From VAZQ01 sp963807865 (GTDB lineage Bacteria; Pseudomonadota; Alphaproteobacteria; Rhizobiales; Xanthobacteraceae): DNA of 64,000 bases. The DNA is taken from NCBI GenBank assembly GCA_963807865.1, contig CAWEDK010000018.1, forward strand, positions 62,001-126,000, in the 5' to 3' direction. Under the pieces are notes generated by a model. It searched no databases, was not told where the DNA came from, and worked only from the letters and a program-made list of their open reading frames with translations. Of the stretch, positions 41,489 to 51,390 are shown in pieces (position 1 is the first letter of the stretch; every line of letters begins with the position of its first letter). The translations under genes and the position numbers were made by a program.

Positions 41489-44295
41489 ATGATCGGCGCC
41501 ATTGCTCGCAAGTTGTTTGGTTCCGCCAACGATCGGCGGATCAAGGGCTACCAGCCGCGAGTGGCCGCGATCAACGCACTGGAAAAGCAACTTGAGAACC
41601 TGTCGGACGACGCCTTGCGGGCGCGTACCGAGGAATTCAAGAAGCAGGTCGCCGCGGGAACGTCGCTTGACGATATCCTGGTCGAGGCTTTCGCCACGGT
41701 GCGGGAAGCCGGCAAGCGCGCCATCGGGCAGCGCCATTTCGACGTGCAGTTGATCGGCGGCATGATCCTGCACGAAGGCTCGATCGCCGAGATGAAGACG
41801 GGCGAAGGCAAGACCCTGGTGGCGACCTTGCCGGTCTATCTCAATGCCCTGACCGGCCGCGGCGTCCACGTCGTGACGGTCAACGACTATCTCGCCAAAC
41901 GCGATTCCGAGTGGATGGGGCAGATCTACAACTTCCTGGGGCTCACGGTCGGCGTGATCGTGCACGGGATCGATGACGAGCAGCGCAAGGCCGCCTACGA
42001 CTGCGACGTGACTTACGGCACCAACAACGAACTCGGCTTCGATTATCTGCGCGACAACATGAAGTACCGGCTGGAAGATATGGTCCAGCGCGGGCACACC
42101 TACGCCATCGTGGACGAGGTCGAACTCGATCCTGATCGACGAGGCGCGCACGCCGCTGATCATCTCCGGCCCGCTCGACGACCGTTCCGAATTTTACAAC
42201 ACGATCGACACCTATATCCCGAAGCTGGTGAAGGCCGACTACGAGGTCGACGAGAAGCAGCGCACCGTGACGCTGACCGAAGTCGGCATGGAAAAGATGG
42301 AGCAGGTGCTCCGGGCCGACAACCTGCTCAAGGGCGATCATCTTTACGACGTCGAGAACGTCTCGACCGTTCATCATCTCAACCAGGCGCTACGCGCCCA
42401 CACGCTATTCCAGCGCGACAAGGACTACATCGTCCGTAACGGCGAAGTCGTCATCATCGACGAATTCACCGGCCGCATGATGCCGGGGCGGCGCTATTCG
42501 GAGGGACTGCACCAGGCACTCGAAGCCAAGGAGCATCAGCCGATCCAGCCCGAGAACCAGACGCTGGCCTCGATCACGTTCCAGAACTATTTCCGCATGT
42601 ACGGGAAGCTCGGCGGCATGACCGGCACCGCGCTGACCGAGGCGGACGAGTTCATCGACATCTACAACCTCGAGGTCGTCGAGGTTCCAACCAACATGCC
42701 GATGGTCCGGCTGGACGACGATGACGAGGTCTATCGGACGGCGATCGAAAAATACCGCGCGATCCTCACGCTGATCGACGATTGCAAGACGCGCGGCCAG
42801 CCGGTGCTGGTCGGCACGACTTCGATCGAGAAATCCGAGCAGCTCGCCGAAATGCTGCGGCAGGCCGGCTGGGAGCAGCACGATTTCTCCGACCCGAACG
42901 CATTCGCGGCGCTCTATTCCGGCGAGACCGATGGGAAGGTCAAGGTGTTCGCAATTCTGAACGCCCGCTACCACGAGCAGGAGGCGCAGATCATCTCGCA
43001 GGCCGGTGTGCCGGGCGCCATCACGATCGCGACCAACATGGCGGGCCGCGGCACCGACATTCAACTCGGCGGCAACGCCGACATGCGTATCCGCCAGGAA
43101 CTTGAGGGCGTCGGTAACGAGACCGGCGAGTACGATGCCAAGGCTGCGGAGATCAAGCAGCAAGTGGCGCGCCTCAAAGAGAAGGCGCTCAAGGCCGGAG
43201 GCCTTGTGGTGCTGGGCACCGAGCGCCACGAGTTCACGGCGTATCGACAACCAGTTGCGCGGCCGCTCCGGCCGTCAGGGCGACCCGGGACACTCCAAGT
43301 TCTTCCTGTCGCTCGAAGACGACCTGATGCGGATCTTCGGCACCGACAAGCTCGATACCATGCTGCAGCGGCTGGGCTTGAAGGAGAACGAGGCGATCGT
43401 CCACTCCTGGATCAACAAAGCGCTGGAGAAGGCGCAGCAGAAGGTCGAAGCCCGCAACTTCGACATCCGCAAGAACCTTCTCAAGTTCGACAACGTGATG
43501 AACGATCAGCGCAAGGTGATCTTCGATCAACGTGTCGATCTGATGAAGGACGACAACCTCGCCGAGACGATCACCGACATGCGGCATGACGTGATCCACG
43601 ATCTCGTCGCCAAGCATGTGCCCGAGAACGCCTATCCGGAGCAGTGGGACACCAAGGGTCTCAAGGAAGAACTCAAGCGCGTGCTCGATCTTGAGTTGCC
43701 GGTTGACGAATGGGCGAAAGAAGAAGGCATCGCTGATGAAGAGCTCGTCTCGCGCGTGCAGCGCCGCGCGGACGAGCATATGGCCTCCAAGGTTGCTCAA
43801 TGGGGCGCCGACATCATCAGGTATGTTGAGAAGACCATCCTGCTGCAGACGCTCGACCATCTCTGGCGCGAGCATCTGGTCATGCTGGAGCACCTGAGGC
43901 AGGTGATCGGCTTGCGCGGCTACGGCCAGCGCGATCCCCTCAACGAGTACAAGCAGGAATCGTTTAATCTATTCGAGACCATGAGCCAGAGCCTGCGCGA
44001 GGCGGTGACCGCGCAATTGATGCGGGTCGAAATCCGCAACGCGCCCCAGGAAGCGCCGCCGACATTGCCCTATATGGAGGCGCACAAGATCGACCCGGCG
44101 ACCGGTAGCGACGAGATGGCGTTGGCGGATGCCGCGCTCGTTCCGGCGCTTGCCGGCAACGGCAATGGCGCCGTGCGCAGTATCGAAGACCGTAATCCCA
44201 AGGACCCGACGAGTTGGGGTAAGGTCGGCCGGAACGAAGCCTGCCCGTGCGGCTCCGGCAAGAAGTACAAGCACTGCCACGGTCGGTTCGGGTAG
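41489..44295 (+). CDS. secA: Preprotein translocase ATPase SecA, two frameshifts
   Basis: Full-length motor: Walker A in AEMKTGEGKTLVATLPVYL, DEAD-type box (DEARTPLIISGP once corrected), the preprotein crosslinking region, IATNMAGRGTDIQLGG, the RGRSGRQGD segment, helical wing and scaffold, and a C-terminal zinc motif (CPCGSGKKYKHCHG). It drives proteins through SecYEG. Single-base insertions at about 42123 and 43233 shift the frame; both, when removed, restore exact SecA motifs (IVDEVDSILIDEAR, ERHESRRIDNQLRG). Because SecA is essential, these must be sequence errors. The ATG has an AGGA site 8 bases upstream. Confidence 0.96.
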
Positions 44296-44381
44296 CCAAC
44301 GTACCCGATCACGGGTTGCTTACTGCTTGCGCCAAGACATGCTCATCCCGCTGTCCGGCAGCGTCGCCCACCGACCGTCGG

Positions 44382-46013
44382 CTAGGCGCGGGCCCTCAAC
44401 TCGGCGAGCGCTCCCTCGAGAAGCTCGCAAGCTCGCTGCCTCGAGGCGGCGTCCATCGTACTCGGGTTGATAAACAGGTCGAGCCCGGTGCTGTGCTCGC
44501 TGATCACTTTCGTGCCGCCGTTCGCCTCGGCAAGGGTTCCGTCGACCGCGTACGGTACGACCGGGTGAGCGATGCCCTTCAACCTGACCGGCTCAAGTGG
44601 GTGCGCGCGCACGACCCCGCGTACGAGCGTGAAGGTCTCGTAGCTCAACACGATCCCGCCAGGCTGCGCGATTGATTGCAGCCTGGCCGTCAAATTGACC
44701 TCCGCGCCGATGATTGTGTAGTCCATCCGTTCATTGCTGCCGAAATTTCCGACATTGCAAAAGCCGGTATTGATGCCCATGCGCGCACGGAAGGGTTCCT
44801 CGATGCCGTGGCCGCGCCACTGAGTGTTGAGTTCGGCGAGACGGCGCTGCATCTCGAAGGCCATCGCCAGGCACGCTTTGGCGTCCTCCGCAATGCCGCG
44901 CGTTTCGGGATGGCCGAAAAATATGACGATCGCGTCGCCAATGAACTTGTTGATCGTTCCGCCGTGCGCGGTCGCGATCGACGACATTTCCGTCAGGTAT
45001 TCGTTGAGGAGGGCGGTTAGTTCTTCCGGCTGCATGCGTTCGGTGATCGAAGAAAAGCTGACGACGTCGGAGAAGAAGATCGTTAGTTTCTTGCGTTCGG
45101 TGGCAATCGTGACGTCCATCTGCCCGCTCAGGATGCCGCGATAGAGCTGTGGCGGAAGGTACCTCGCGATCTTCTTCGCCACGTTTGTCAGGAACGCGTT
45201 AGCTTTTTCGAGTTCGCCGTTGAATTGAGCGATCAGCGCGGATTGGTAGCGTTGCAGCGCGATGAAGGCGAGTCCGATGGCCGCGACGCTGGCGAAATAG
45301 ATCAGGAGATACTTGAATGCGAAGATGCGCGCCGCGATCGGTTGGCTCACGCTGATCTCCTCGATGCCGCGCACCTCGCCGACCTTCCAATCCTGCTTGG
45401 GGCTGTCGACGTGCGAGTTGTGGCAGTTCACGCAGCCCGCCGTCATGATGATCGGTGTGATCAGCTGGATGCGGCGGTCGAAGATCGAGCCCGAAGCTCG
45501 GTGGAGACGCGCGCTTGGGTCTTGACGCAGGGTTTCCAGCGCCTCTCGCTCGAACGCATCGAAGGCATGAGGCGCCCGGTTCTTAAACGGATGATCTGAG
45601 AAGAAACGGAAGCGGACGTTGCCGTTCTCACGATTGATGACGTCGCCGAGTTCCAGCGAAAGCGTGGCCGGAATGGGGATCGCGCCTGGCACTGCTGAAT
45701 AGTTCGGGAGCACCTGCGTCCTCTCGCCGCCGGCAAGCACGCGTTCGACGACGTTGGTCGCGTAGTAGTTCCGGATGTTGTTGATCATCGATGTCAGATC
45801 GTCGGCCTGGTCGAGCAATGCCTGCTCCGACAGGTTGCGCATGTCGAGCCAGACGGCGACCGGCAGTCCGGCCAGGATGACCAGCACCAGCAGCACGGTG
45901 GTCGAAAGCCGGCCGGCGAGGCGCCTGATCAGCTTTTCGTGCGCGGCCGCCGGGCCCGCTGCCACCAGTTGATCGTTCGGTTCCGTCGCGGAAACTGCTG
46001 CGTCTGCGGCCAT
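44382..46013 (-). CDS. Membrane class III adenylate/guanylate cyclase with periplasmic c-type haem sensor domain
   Basis: A 543-residue signalling protein. A first membrane helix (residues about 38-58) leads to a periplasmic Tll0287-like (DUF3365) domain with a covalent haem motif CVNCH at about 194-198. A second helix (about 230-255) leads to a cytoplasmic class III cyclase domain with metal aspartates in FFSDVVSFSS (316) and KFIGDAIVIFFG (360) and the MGINTGFCNVGNFGS segment. It probably senses redox state or a gas at haem and makes cAMP or cGMP. The gene is alone and converges on secA. Confidence 0.85.
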   Translation of the reverse strand: MAADAAVSATEPNDQLVAAGPAAAHEKLIRRLAGRLSTTVLLVLVILAGLPVAVWLDMRNLSEQALLDQADDLTSMINNIRNYYATNVVERVLAGGERTQVLPNYSAVPGAIPIPATLSLELGDVINRENGNVRFRFFSDHPFKNRAPHAFDAFEREALETLRQDPSARLHRASGSIFDRRIQLITPIIMTAGCVNCHNSHVDSPKQDWKVGEVRGIEEISVSQPIAARIFAFKYLLIYFASVAAIGLAFIALQRYQSALIAQFNGELEKANAFLTNVAKKIARYLPPQLYRGILSGQMDVTIATERKKLTIFFSDVVSFSSITERMQPEELTALLNEYLTEMSSIATAHGGTINKFIGDAIVIFFGHPETRGIAEDAKACLAMAFEMQRRLAELNTQWRGHGIEEPFRARMGINTGFCNVGNFGSNERMDYTIIGAEVNLTARLQSIAQPGGIVLSYETFTLVRGVVRAHPLEPVRLKGIAHPVVPYAVDGTLAEANGGTKVISEHSTGLDLFINPSTMDAASRQRACELLEGALAELRARA

Positions 46014-46211
46014 GCAGGACCTCGCTCACGAATTGTCGCGATGCCGACGATGGCCATCCTGCCACGCAAGGTGCTGGTTGTGTCTACCGGAGACGCGGAT
46101 AGATTTTACGAGATGTGTAGGGAAGCCGGCGCGCCGGGACTCATACGCCTGGTTGGCCCGCACCGGGCGTCACCCAGTGAAGCCAACGCTTGCTCAATTC
46201 CGAGAGCTACC

Positions 46212-47690
46212 TCAGCGCCAGCCGCCGAAGCGGTTGTCGAAGGCGTTTGCCTGCACGGTCGGAGCCGCACCGCTGAGCAGTGAACCGCTTTGCGGCTGGT
46301 TCTGAGGCGCAACTGCTGCCTCTTGACGTGGTGCCGGCTGCGGGCGAACGGCGGCCACGCTCGCAGACTTGGTGTTTGCCTGTTGCGGCTCGGCCTGCGG
46401 CTTGGTCCGCGCAGGAACAACCGAAGCGGTCGCGGTCGTGGGCTTCACCGCGGCGGCGGTTGCCTTCGGCTTGGCGGTTTCGGCCACAGGCGCGCGGGCG
46501 GGTGCAGGCTCCTCGCGGGAACCGAACAGGTTGCCGAAGAACCCGCCCGACGACTGGGTCGGCGCGGCGGACGCAACCTGGACGTTGGCGGGAGCGGCAG
46601 CCGGCTTAGATTCGGATGATGCAAGGCTCCACAGGCTGCCTGTCGACGCGGTTTCGGCAACTTCGCGGGGCGGATTGACGTGAGCCGGGATCGTGCCGGG
46701 AACCTTCTGCGGCGGGTTGAAAGCCGCAATGCGCCCGTCTGAGTCGATGAAGTCGCTCTTCTTCTTGAGCGCGGCGAGGAAGACGCGGTTCATGCCGCCG
46801 TCGACGCCGCTGCGGTTCGCCGCGACCGGTGTGCCACGGTTGATGAGTTCGGCCGTCTGGATGTCGTCGCGGCGTTGCTTCTCGCGCACCGGGGTGGCGA
46901 TCTGGTCGGGTACCCGGTAGGCCGGGCAACGGTCTGAGGCGCTGAACTTGCTGTTCGTCTCGGCATCGAAAACGTAGCGGCGCTCGCAGACGTCGACCTT
47001 GGGCTCGTGCCGGGTGACCTCGAAGTGGTCGTAGCCCTGCTTGAGCATGCGCCAGAACGCCATGTGCTGGGAATTGCGGTGCTTCGCCATGTTGGCGGGC
47101 GTCATGCGGAACGGATAGGCCTGGATCTGGAACGCCTTCTGGCCGCCGAAGAACGATTCACGCGCCAGGGAGTAGATTTCGGCGATCTGCTCGTCGGTCA
47201 TGGCGTAGCAGCCCCGCGAGGAGCAGTCGCCGTGGATCATGAGAAATCCGCCGGTCCGTCCGTTGGCCCGGTCGTAGGTGTTCGGAAAGCCAGTATTGAT
47301 GGCGAGGTAGTAGTTGGAGTTCGGGTTCATCAGGCCGGGCGTGATGGTGTAAAAGCCCTCGGGAGCCTGACGGTCGCCTTCTTTGATCTTGGGACCGAGA
47401 TCGCCCGACCAGCGGCAGATCGGGAAAGTCTTCAGCAAAGCAAATCGCCCGTTACGATCTTCCTTCCAGACTTCGAGCTCAGACTCCTCCTTGAAGATCC
47501 GCACCAAAATGGCGGACTCCTTGGTCATGTTCTTCTGCTCGATGTCGGACAGCATGCGCTCTGAGATCGGCTGCATGTGCCGACCGTTAAGCGCCGGCGA
47601 GCCACCATCGGACTCGCAACCGGCAAGCGCAATGGCAGCCGCGATCGCCGCGGACGCCAAAAGCGGACGGACCAAGAGTTGACGGTTCAA
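46212..47690 (-). CDS. L,D-transpeptidase (YkuD family) lipoprotein with long Pro/Ala-rich tail
   Basis: The lipoprotein signal ends AAAIALAGC. The YkuD domain spans about residues 55-215: AILVRIFKEESELEVWKEDR, FYTITPGLMNPNSNYYLAIN and the catalytic MIHGDCSSRGCYAMTDEQ (His and Cys). A long low-complexity tail (PAPARAPVAETAKPKATAAA and Gln-rich stretches) follows. Such enzymes crosslink peptidoglycan or attach proteins to it. No ATG fits; a TTG at 47690 with GGGGGAG 6 bases upstream is the likely start. The 47691-47991 gap carries no gene I can support. Confidence 0.85.
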   Translation of the reverse strand: MNRQLLVRPLLASAAIAAAIALAGCESDGGSPALNGRHMQPISERMLSDIEQKNMTKESAILVRIFKEESELEVWKEDRNGRFALLKTFPICRWSGDLGPKIKEGDRQAPEGFYTITPGLMNPNSNYYLAINTGFPNTYDRANGRTGGFLMIHGDCSSRGCYAMTDEQIAEIYSLARESFFGGQKAFQIQAYPFRMTPANMAKHRNSQHMAFWRMLKQGYDHFEVTRHEPKVDVCERRYVFDAETNSKFSASDRCPAYRVPDQIATPVREKQRRDDIQTAELINRGTPVAANRSGVDGGMNRVFLAALKKKSDFIDSDGRIAAFNPPQKVPGTIPAHVNPPREVAETASTGSLWSLASSESKPAAAPANVQVASAAPTQSSGGFFGNLFGSREEPAPARAPVAETAKPKATAAAVKPTTATASVVPARTKPQAEPQQANTKSASVAAVRPQPAPRQEAAVAPQNQPQSGSLLSGAAPTVQANAFDNRFGGWR

Positions 47691-47991
47691 ACGTAACTCC
47701 CCCGACTTACAGGCTTCCCCAAGCCTTCCCCGCTCAAACAATAACCGCAAGGACGAACGTTTACAAGACGTTAACCCGGCAGTCGTCGATTGAGCATGCC
47801 AGTGGTAAACGAAGGGTTAACGCGCAACTAGCCCTTCCAGCCTTTTGCCGCTGGCGAAATCACCAAAAACGCTAGGGCAAGACTTGGGTAAGATCAGGGC
47901 AGCGGCACAGAAACCACGGACCTTCTGTTTTCTTGGTGAGGAGAGTTTTAGCGGCTGAATTCGCAGGAAAATTTGCCCGCGAACGGTTCCG

Positions 47992-48948
47992 TCAGCCCTT
48001 GATTCGGCCCATGGCCAGAAACTTCTCTCGCCGCTGTTGCCGGATTGCCGCGCGATCGAGGCCTTTCAGGCTCTCGAAGGCATCGGCGATCGCTTCGCCG
48101 GCCGTCACAATCGCGGCGGCTGGGTTGCGGTGAGCGCCCCCGGCCGGTTCGTTGACGATCCGGTCGATGACGCCGAACTGCATGATGTCCTCGGCGGTGA
48201 TCTTCATGCCGGTTGCGGCTTCCTGTGCCTTCGACGTGTCGCGCCACAGGATCGAGGCAGCCCCTTCCGGTGAGATCACGCTGTAGATGGCGTGCTCCAG
48301 CATCAAGACGCGGTTCGCGGTGGCGAGCGCGATCGCTCCGCCCGAGCCGCCTTCGCCAAGGATGACGGCGACGTTGGGGACGCCAAGGCCCAGGCAGATG
48401 TCGGTCGAACGTGCGATCGCCTCGGCCTGCCCGCGCTCCTCTGCGCCAATGCCCGGGTAGGCGCCGGCGGTGTCGACCAGCGACAGGACCGGGATACCAA
48501 AACGGTCGGCCATTTCCATCAGCCGCACTGCCTTGCGGTAGCCTTCGGGCCGAGCCATGCCGAAATTATGCTTGAGCCGGCTCTCGGTCGACGAGCCCTT
48601 CTCGTGGCCGATGACGCACAGGCTTTCCCCGCGAAAGCGGCCGAATCCACCGACGATCGCCTCGTCGTCGCCGAACTTGCGATCGCCGGCCAGCGGCACG
48701 AAATCTGTGATCAGCGCCGACACGTAGTCGAGGCAATGCGGCCGCTCGGGATGGCGAGCCACCTGGGTCTTCTGCCAGGGCGTGAGGTCGGCGTAGAGTT
48801 CGTTCAGGGCCTGGGCGGCCTTGGCCTCGAGACGCGAAATCTCCTCGCCGATGACGACCGCGTTTTCGCCGGTTTCGAGCGCGCGCAGCTCCTCGAGCTT
48901 GGCCTCAAGCTCGGCCACCGGCTTCTCAAAGTCGAGGTAGCTGCGCAT
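47992..48948 (-). CDS. accA: Acetyl-CoA carboxylase carboxyltransferase subunit alpha
   Basis: A 318-residue AccA: N-terminal YLDFEKPVAELEAKLEELRA, IGHEKGSSTESRLKHNFGMA, LVDTAGAYPGIGAEERGQAE and the GEGGSGGAIALATANRVLML carboxyltransferase loop. With AccD it transfers the carboxyl group to acetyl-CoA, the first step of fatty acid synthesis. The frame is complete. It lies beside xerD and aroK-aroB as in many alphaproteobacteria. Confidence 0.96.
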   Translation of the reverse strand: MRSYLDFEKPVAELEAKLEELRALETGENAVVIGEEISRLEAKAAQALNELYADLTPWQKTQVARHPERPHCLDYVSALITDFVPLAGDRKFGDDEAIVGGFGRFRGESLCVIGHEKGSSTESRLKHNFGMARPEGYRKAVRLMEMADRFGIPVLSLVDTAGAYPGIGAEERGQAEAIARSTDICLGLGVPNVAVILGEGGSGGAIALATANRVLMLEHAIYSVISPEGAASILWRDTSKAQEAATGMKITAEDIMQFGVIDRIVNEPAGGAHRNPAAAIVTAGEAIADAFESLKGLDRAAIRQQRREKFLAMGRIKG

Positions 48949-49084
48949 TGGGCCGCCTTATGCCCACCCTGTGCCCGCAGCGCTGGCTGTCCAGTGTCGG
49001 CTTACGCTGATCTTCATTACGATGACGGGCGTTATGGCACGGGGCGCCGGGCGATGGCTAGATCGCCTCGCGACACGCCGGAAC

Positions 49085-49927
49085 CTAGCGCGTTTCGCTC
49101 ATACCGTAGCGGGCGTATTCCTCGGCGATATCGGCCTGGATTGCCTTGGCGGCAGCTATGTCGGCCTCGCCGGTGCCGTCCTCGTTCCTGAGCTTCGCCA
49201 AGCCCCGGCCGTAGAGCGCGCCGGCCTGGGACGGATTGCGCCGAAGGGCGGCCTCGTAATCTGAAACTGCCGCGTCGAAATTCGTCATTTTCAGAAAGAT
49301 GAAACCGCGGCTCTCCAGCGTGGCCGGGTTGCTGGGAGAGAGACGGAGCGCTGCGTTGCAGTCGGCGAGGGCCTGCTTGAGAACACCGGCCACCGCCCGC
49401 GCCCAGCAGCGGTTGTCGAACGCGGCGGCGAAATCCGGTTTGAGGCGGATTGCCAGATTATAGTCGTCGACCGCCTGATCGTATTGGTTCTTGCCCAGAT
49501 AGGCATTGCCACGATTGAAGTGCGCCAGCGCCGAAGGCTTGAGCTTGATCGCCTGGTCGAAATCTTGGATCGCGCGATCGAAGTCGCCCTTGTGGTCGTA
49601 GGCGACACCGCGATTGTGGTACGCCTGCGCGAATTTCGGATTGAGCTTGATCGCCTGATTGTAATCCGCGATCGCCAGGTTGAATTCGCCCTGGTTGCGA
49701 TAGGCGGCGCCGCGCAGTTCGAAGGCTTCGGCGAGCTTGTCGCCCTTGTTTTCGCCCTTGGCCGCCTTGATCACGGCTGTACAGCCGGCAATGCGCTGTT
49801 CCACCGTTGCACCGTCCTCGCCGTCGCACATGCGGCGGTCCTGGGCGGTCTCGGCCTGTGCGGTTGCGGCAAGCAGGGCACCTACCACCAAGATGGCGGG
49901 TCCAAAAAGCTTCGCAGCGGAAATCAT
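49085..49927 (-). CDS. Secreted TPR-repeat protein
   Basis: A 280-residue protein with a signal peptide (MISAAKLFGPAILVVGALLA) and about five tetratricopeptide repeats (AIADYNQAIKLNPKFAQAYH, AIQDFDQAIKLKPSALAHFN, AVDDYNLAIRLKPDFAAAFD, and two more). These form a superhelix for protein binding, probably in the periplasm. The ATG at 49927 has GGAG 6 bases upstream, preferred over 49939. No partner is indicated by context. Confidence 0.85.
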   Translation of the reverse strand: MISAAKLFGPAILVVGALLAATAQAETAQDRRMCDGEDGATVEQRIAGCTAVIKAAKGENKGDKLAEAFELRGAAYRNQGEFNLAIADYNQAIKLNPKFAQAYHNRGVAYDHKGDFDRAIQDFDQAIKLKPSALAHFNRGNAYLGKNQYDQAVDDYNLAIRLKPDFAAAFDNRCWARAVAGVLKQALADCNAALRLSPSNPATLESRGFIFLKMTNFDAAVSDYEAALRRNPSQAGALYGRGLAKLRNEDGTGEADIAAAKAIQADIAEEYARYGMSETR

Positions 49928-50093
49928 AGCCGTCTCCATCACATACAGACCGTCGGCCGGCCACCGGCATTCTCCGGTCGAAGAGGTCGGCGGCGCCATC
50001 TGCGCGGCCAAAAATGTCAGGTTCGTGGCATGCATCGGGGCGATTCGAATGTCCCGCGACGCCGGTGGGGCGGGTTCTTGCGCCTTGCGCCCG

Positions 50094-51044
50094 CTAGCCA
50101 GCTTCGCCCAGCGGATGCAGGTCCCGCACCAGGCTCTTGAGGCGCTCTTCCAGCACGTGCGTGTAGATTTGCGTCGTCGAGATGTCGGCGTGCCCGAGCA
50201 GCGTCTGCACCACCCGCAGATCGGCGCCGTTGTGGAGGAGATGGCTGGCGAACGCATGGCGCAGCACGTGCGGACTGACGCCGTCCGCGCGCAGCCCGGC
50301 CGCCGCCGCCAGCTCCTTGAGATCACGGGCGAAATGCTGCCGGGTCAGGTGGCCGCTTTCGCCGAACGAGGGAAACAGCCACTTCGACTTGCGCTCGCGC
50401 CCGGCTTCGGCGAGCAGCGCCAGGTAGTCGCGCATGGTGGTCTTGGCCGCCTCATTGAGCGGGACCATGCGCTCCTTGTCGCCTTTGCCGCGCACCACCA
50501 GCATGCGCGCACTGCGTTCGGCGGCCGACAACGGCAGCGCGACCAGTTCGGAGACCCGCAGTCCGGTGGCGTAGAGCGTCTCGATCAGGCAGGCGAGGCG
50601 CGCTGCCCGCAGCCGCTCCGACGGGCTTTCCGCCCGGCCGATCGCGTCTCGTGCCCCGCCGAGCAGGCGATCCACGTCCGCGATGCTGAGCACCTTCGGC
50701 AGCGAGCGGCCGCGCTTGGGACCTTCGATAATGGCGGCGGGATCGTCGGATCGCCGCCCCTCCGCGTACAGAAACCGGTAGAGCTGGCGGATCGCCGATA
50801 GCCGCCGGGCGACCGAGGCGGCGGCAAATCCGCGTTTGCCGAGCGAACCCAGATAGGCGCGCAGGTCCTCGGTCGAAGCGTTGGCCATCGACCGTCCGGT
50901 GTCGGCCAGAAAGGCCGACAGGTCAGCGAGATCGCGCGCATAGGCGGCGAGCGTATTCCTGGCGCCGCCGCGCTCGGCGGCAAGCATGTCGAGGAACAAC
51001 TCGGTCAGGGCTTGATCGGAGTCTTGGCGGGCGGTCGCGGCCAT
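50094..51044 (-). CDS. xerD: Site-specific tyrosine recombinase XerD
   Basis: A 316-residue tyrosine recombinase with an N-terminal SAM-like core-binding domain (LDMLAAERGGARNTLAAYAR) and a catalytic domain with the R-H-R-H-Y residues in YATGLRVSELVALPL, PHVLRHAFASHLLHNG, LLGHADISTTQIYTHV. This is the chromosome dimer-resolution recombinase, not a phage or island integrase, as shown by its XerD length and position next to aroK-aroB. The ATG at 51044 fits (MAATARQDSDQALTELFLDM). A small membrane gene lies between it and aroK. Confidence 0.93.
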   Translation of the reverse strand: MAATARQDSDQALTELFLDMLAAERGGARNTLAAYARDLADLSAFLADTGRSMANASTEDLRAYLGSLGKRGFAAASVARRLSAIRQLYRFLYAEGRRSDDPAAIIEGPKRGRSLPKVLSIADVDRLLGGARDAIGRAESPSERLRAARLACLIETLYATGLRVSELVALPLSAAERSARMLVVRGKGDKERMVPLNEAAKTTMRDYLALLAEAGRERKSKWLFPSFGESGHLTRQHFARDLKELAAAAGLRADGVSPHVLRHAFASHLLHNGADLRVVQTLLGHADISTTQIYTHVLEERLKSLVRDLHPLGEAG

Positions 51045-51058
51045 GCCGGCGCGATCTG

Positions 51059-51208
51059 CTATTGCTGCTTCACGAAACGATCCGGCGGGATCGACACCGT
51101 GATCTCGCGCGGCTGCGGATCGAACCAGGTCGCAAGCATGAAAATGGCCCCGTAGACCAGGCCGCCCAGAACGGCGACCACAGCCAGGAAGCGGAATAGG
51201 CTCGGCAT
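51059..51208 (-). CDS. Small single-helix membrane protein upstream of xerD
   Basis: A 49-residue product, MPSLFRFLAVVAVLGGLVYG, with one membrane helix and a short periplasmic tail (WFDPQPREITVSIPPDRFVK). GAGG lies 6 bases before the ATG at 51208, and the stop at 51059 is 14 bases from the xerD start, so the two are probably co-transcribed. Similar tiny genes occur between xerD and aroK elsewhere in the order. Function unknown. Confidence 0.75.
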   Translation of the reverse strand: MPSLFRFLAVVAVLGGLVYGAIFMLATWFDPQPREITVSIPPDRFVKQQ

Positions 51209-51390
51209 GGCGTCCTCTCGCTAAGTTCCCGGGGTGGCACCGAAGAATGGAGAAACTACGGCCGTATTTGCAACGACCGGCGGGGCAGGTCCCCATGAAA
51301 TAGGGTAAAAAGCAGCCTCGGCGGGCCGCCTGTGCTACCAGAGCGGCCTGCGGTGAGGGAAAACGCGAGGTCGCCGGCAGGGACAAACCG

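Noticed and set aside
42120..43240. CcrM (GANTC) methylation as the cause of all indels
   Set aside because: Both corrected secA sites do fall in GANTC (GACTC and GAGTC), but the other indels that could be placed do not, so the motif cannot explain the set.
41489..44295. SecA frameshifts as programmed recoding or a pseudogene
   Set aside because: Each is one extra base inside highly conserved motifs of an essential gene, with no slippery sequence; a sequence error is far simpler.
50094..51044. Tyrosine recombinase as an integrase of a mobile island
   Set aside because: Sequence and position beside aroK-aroB identify the housekeeping XerD; no att-like repeats or cargo genes are present.
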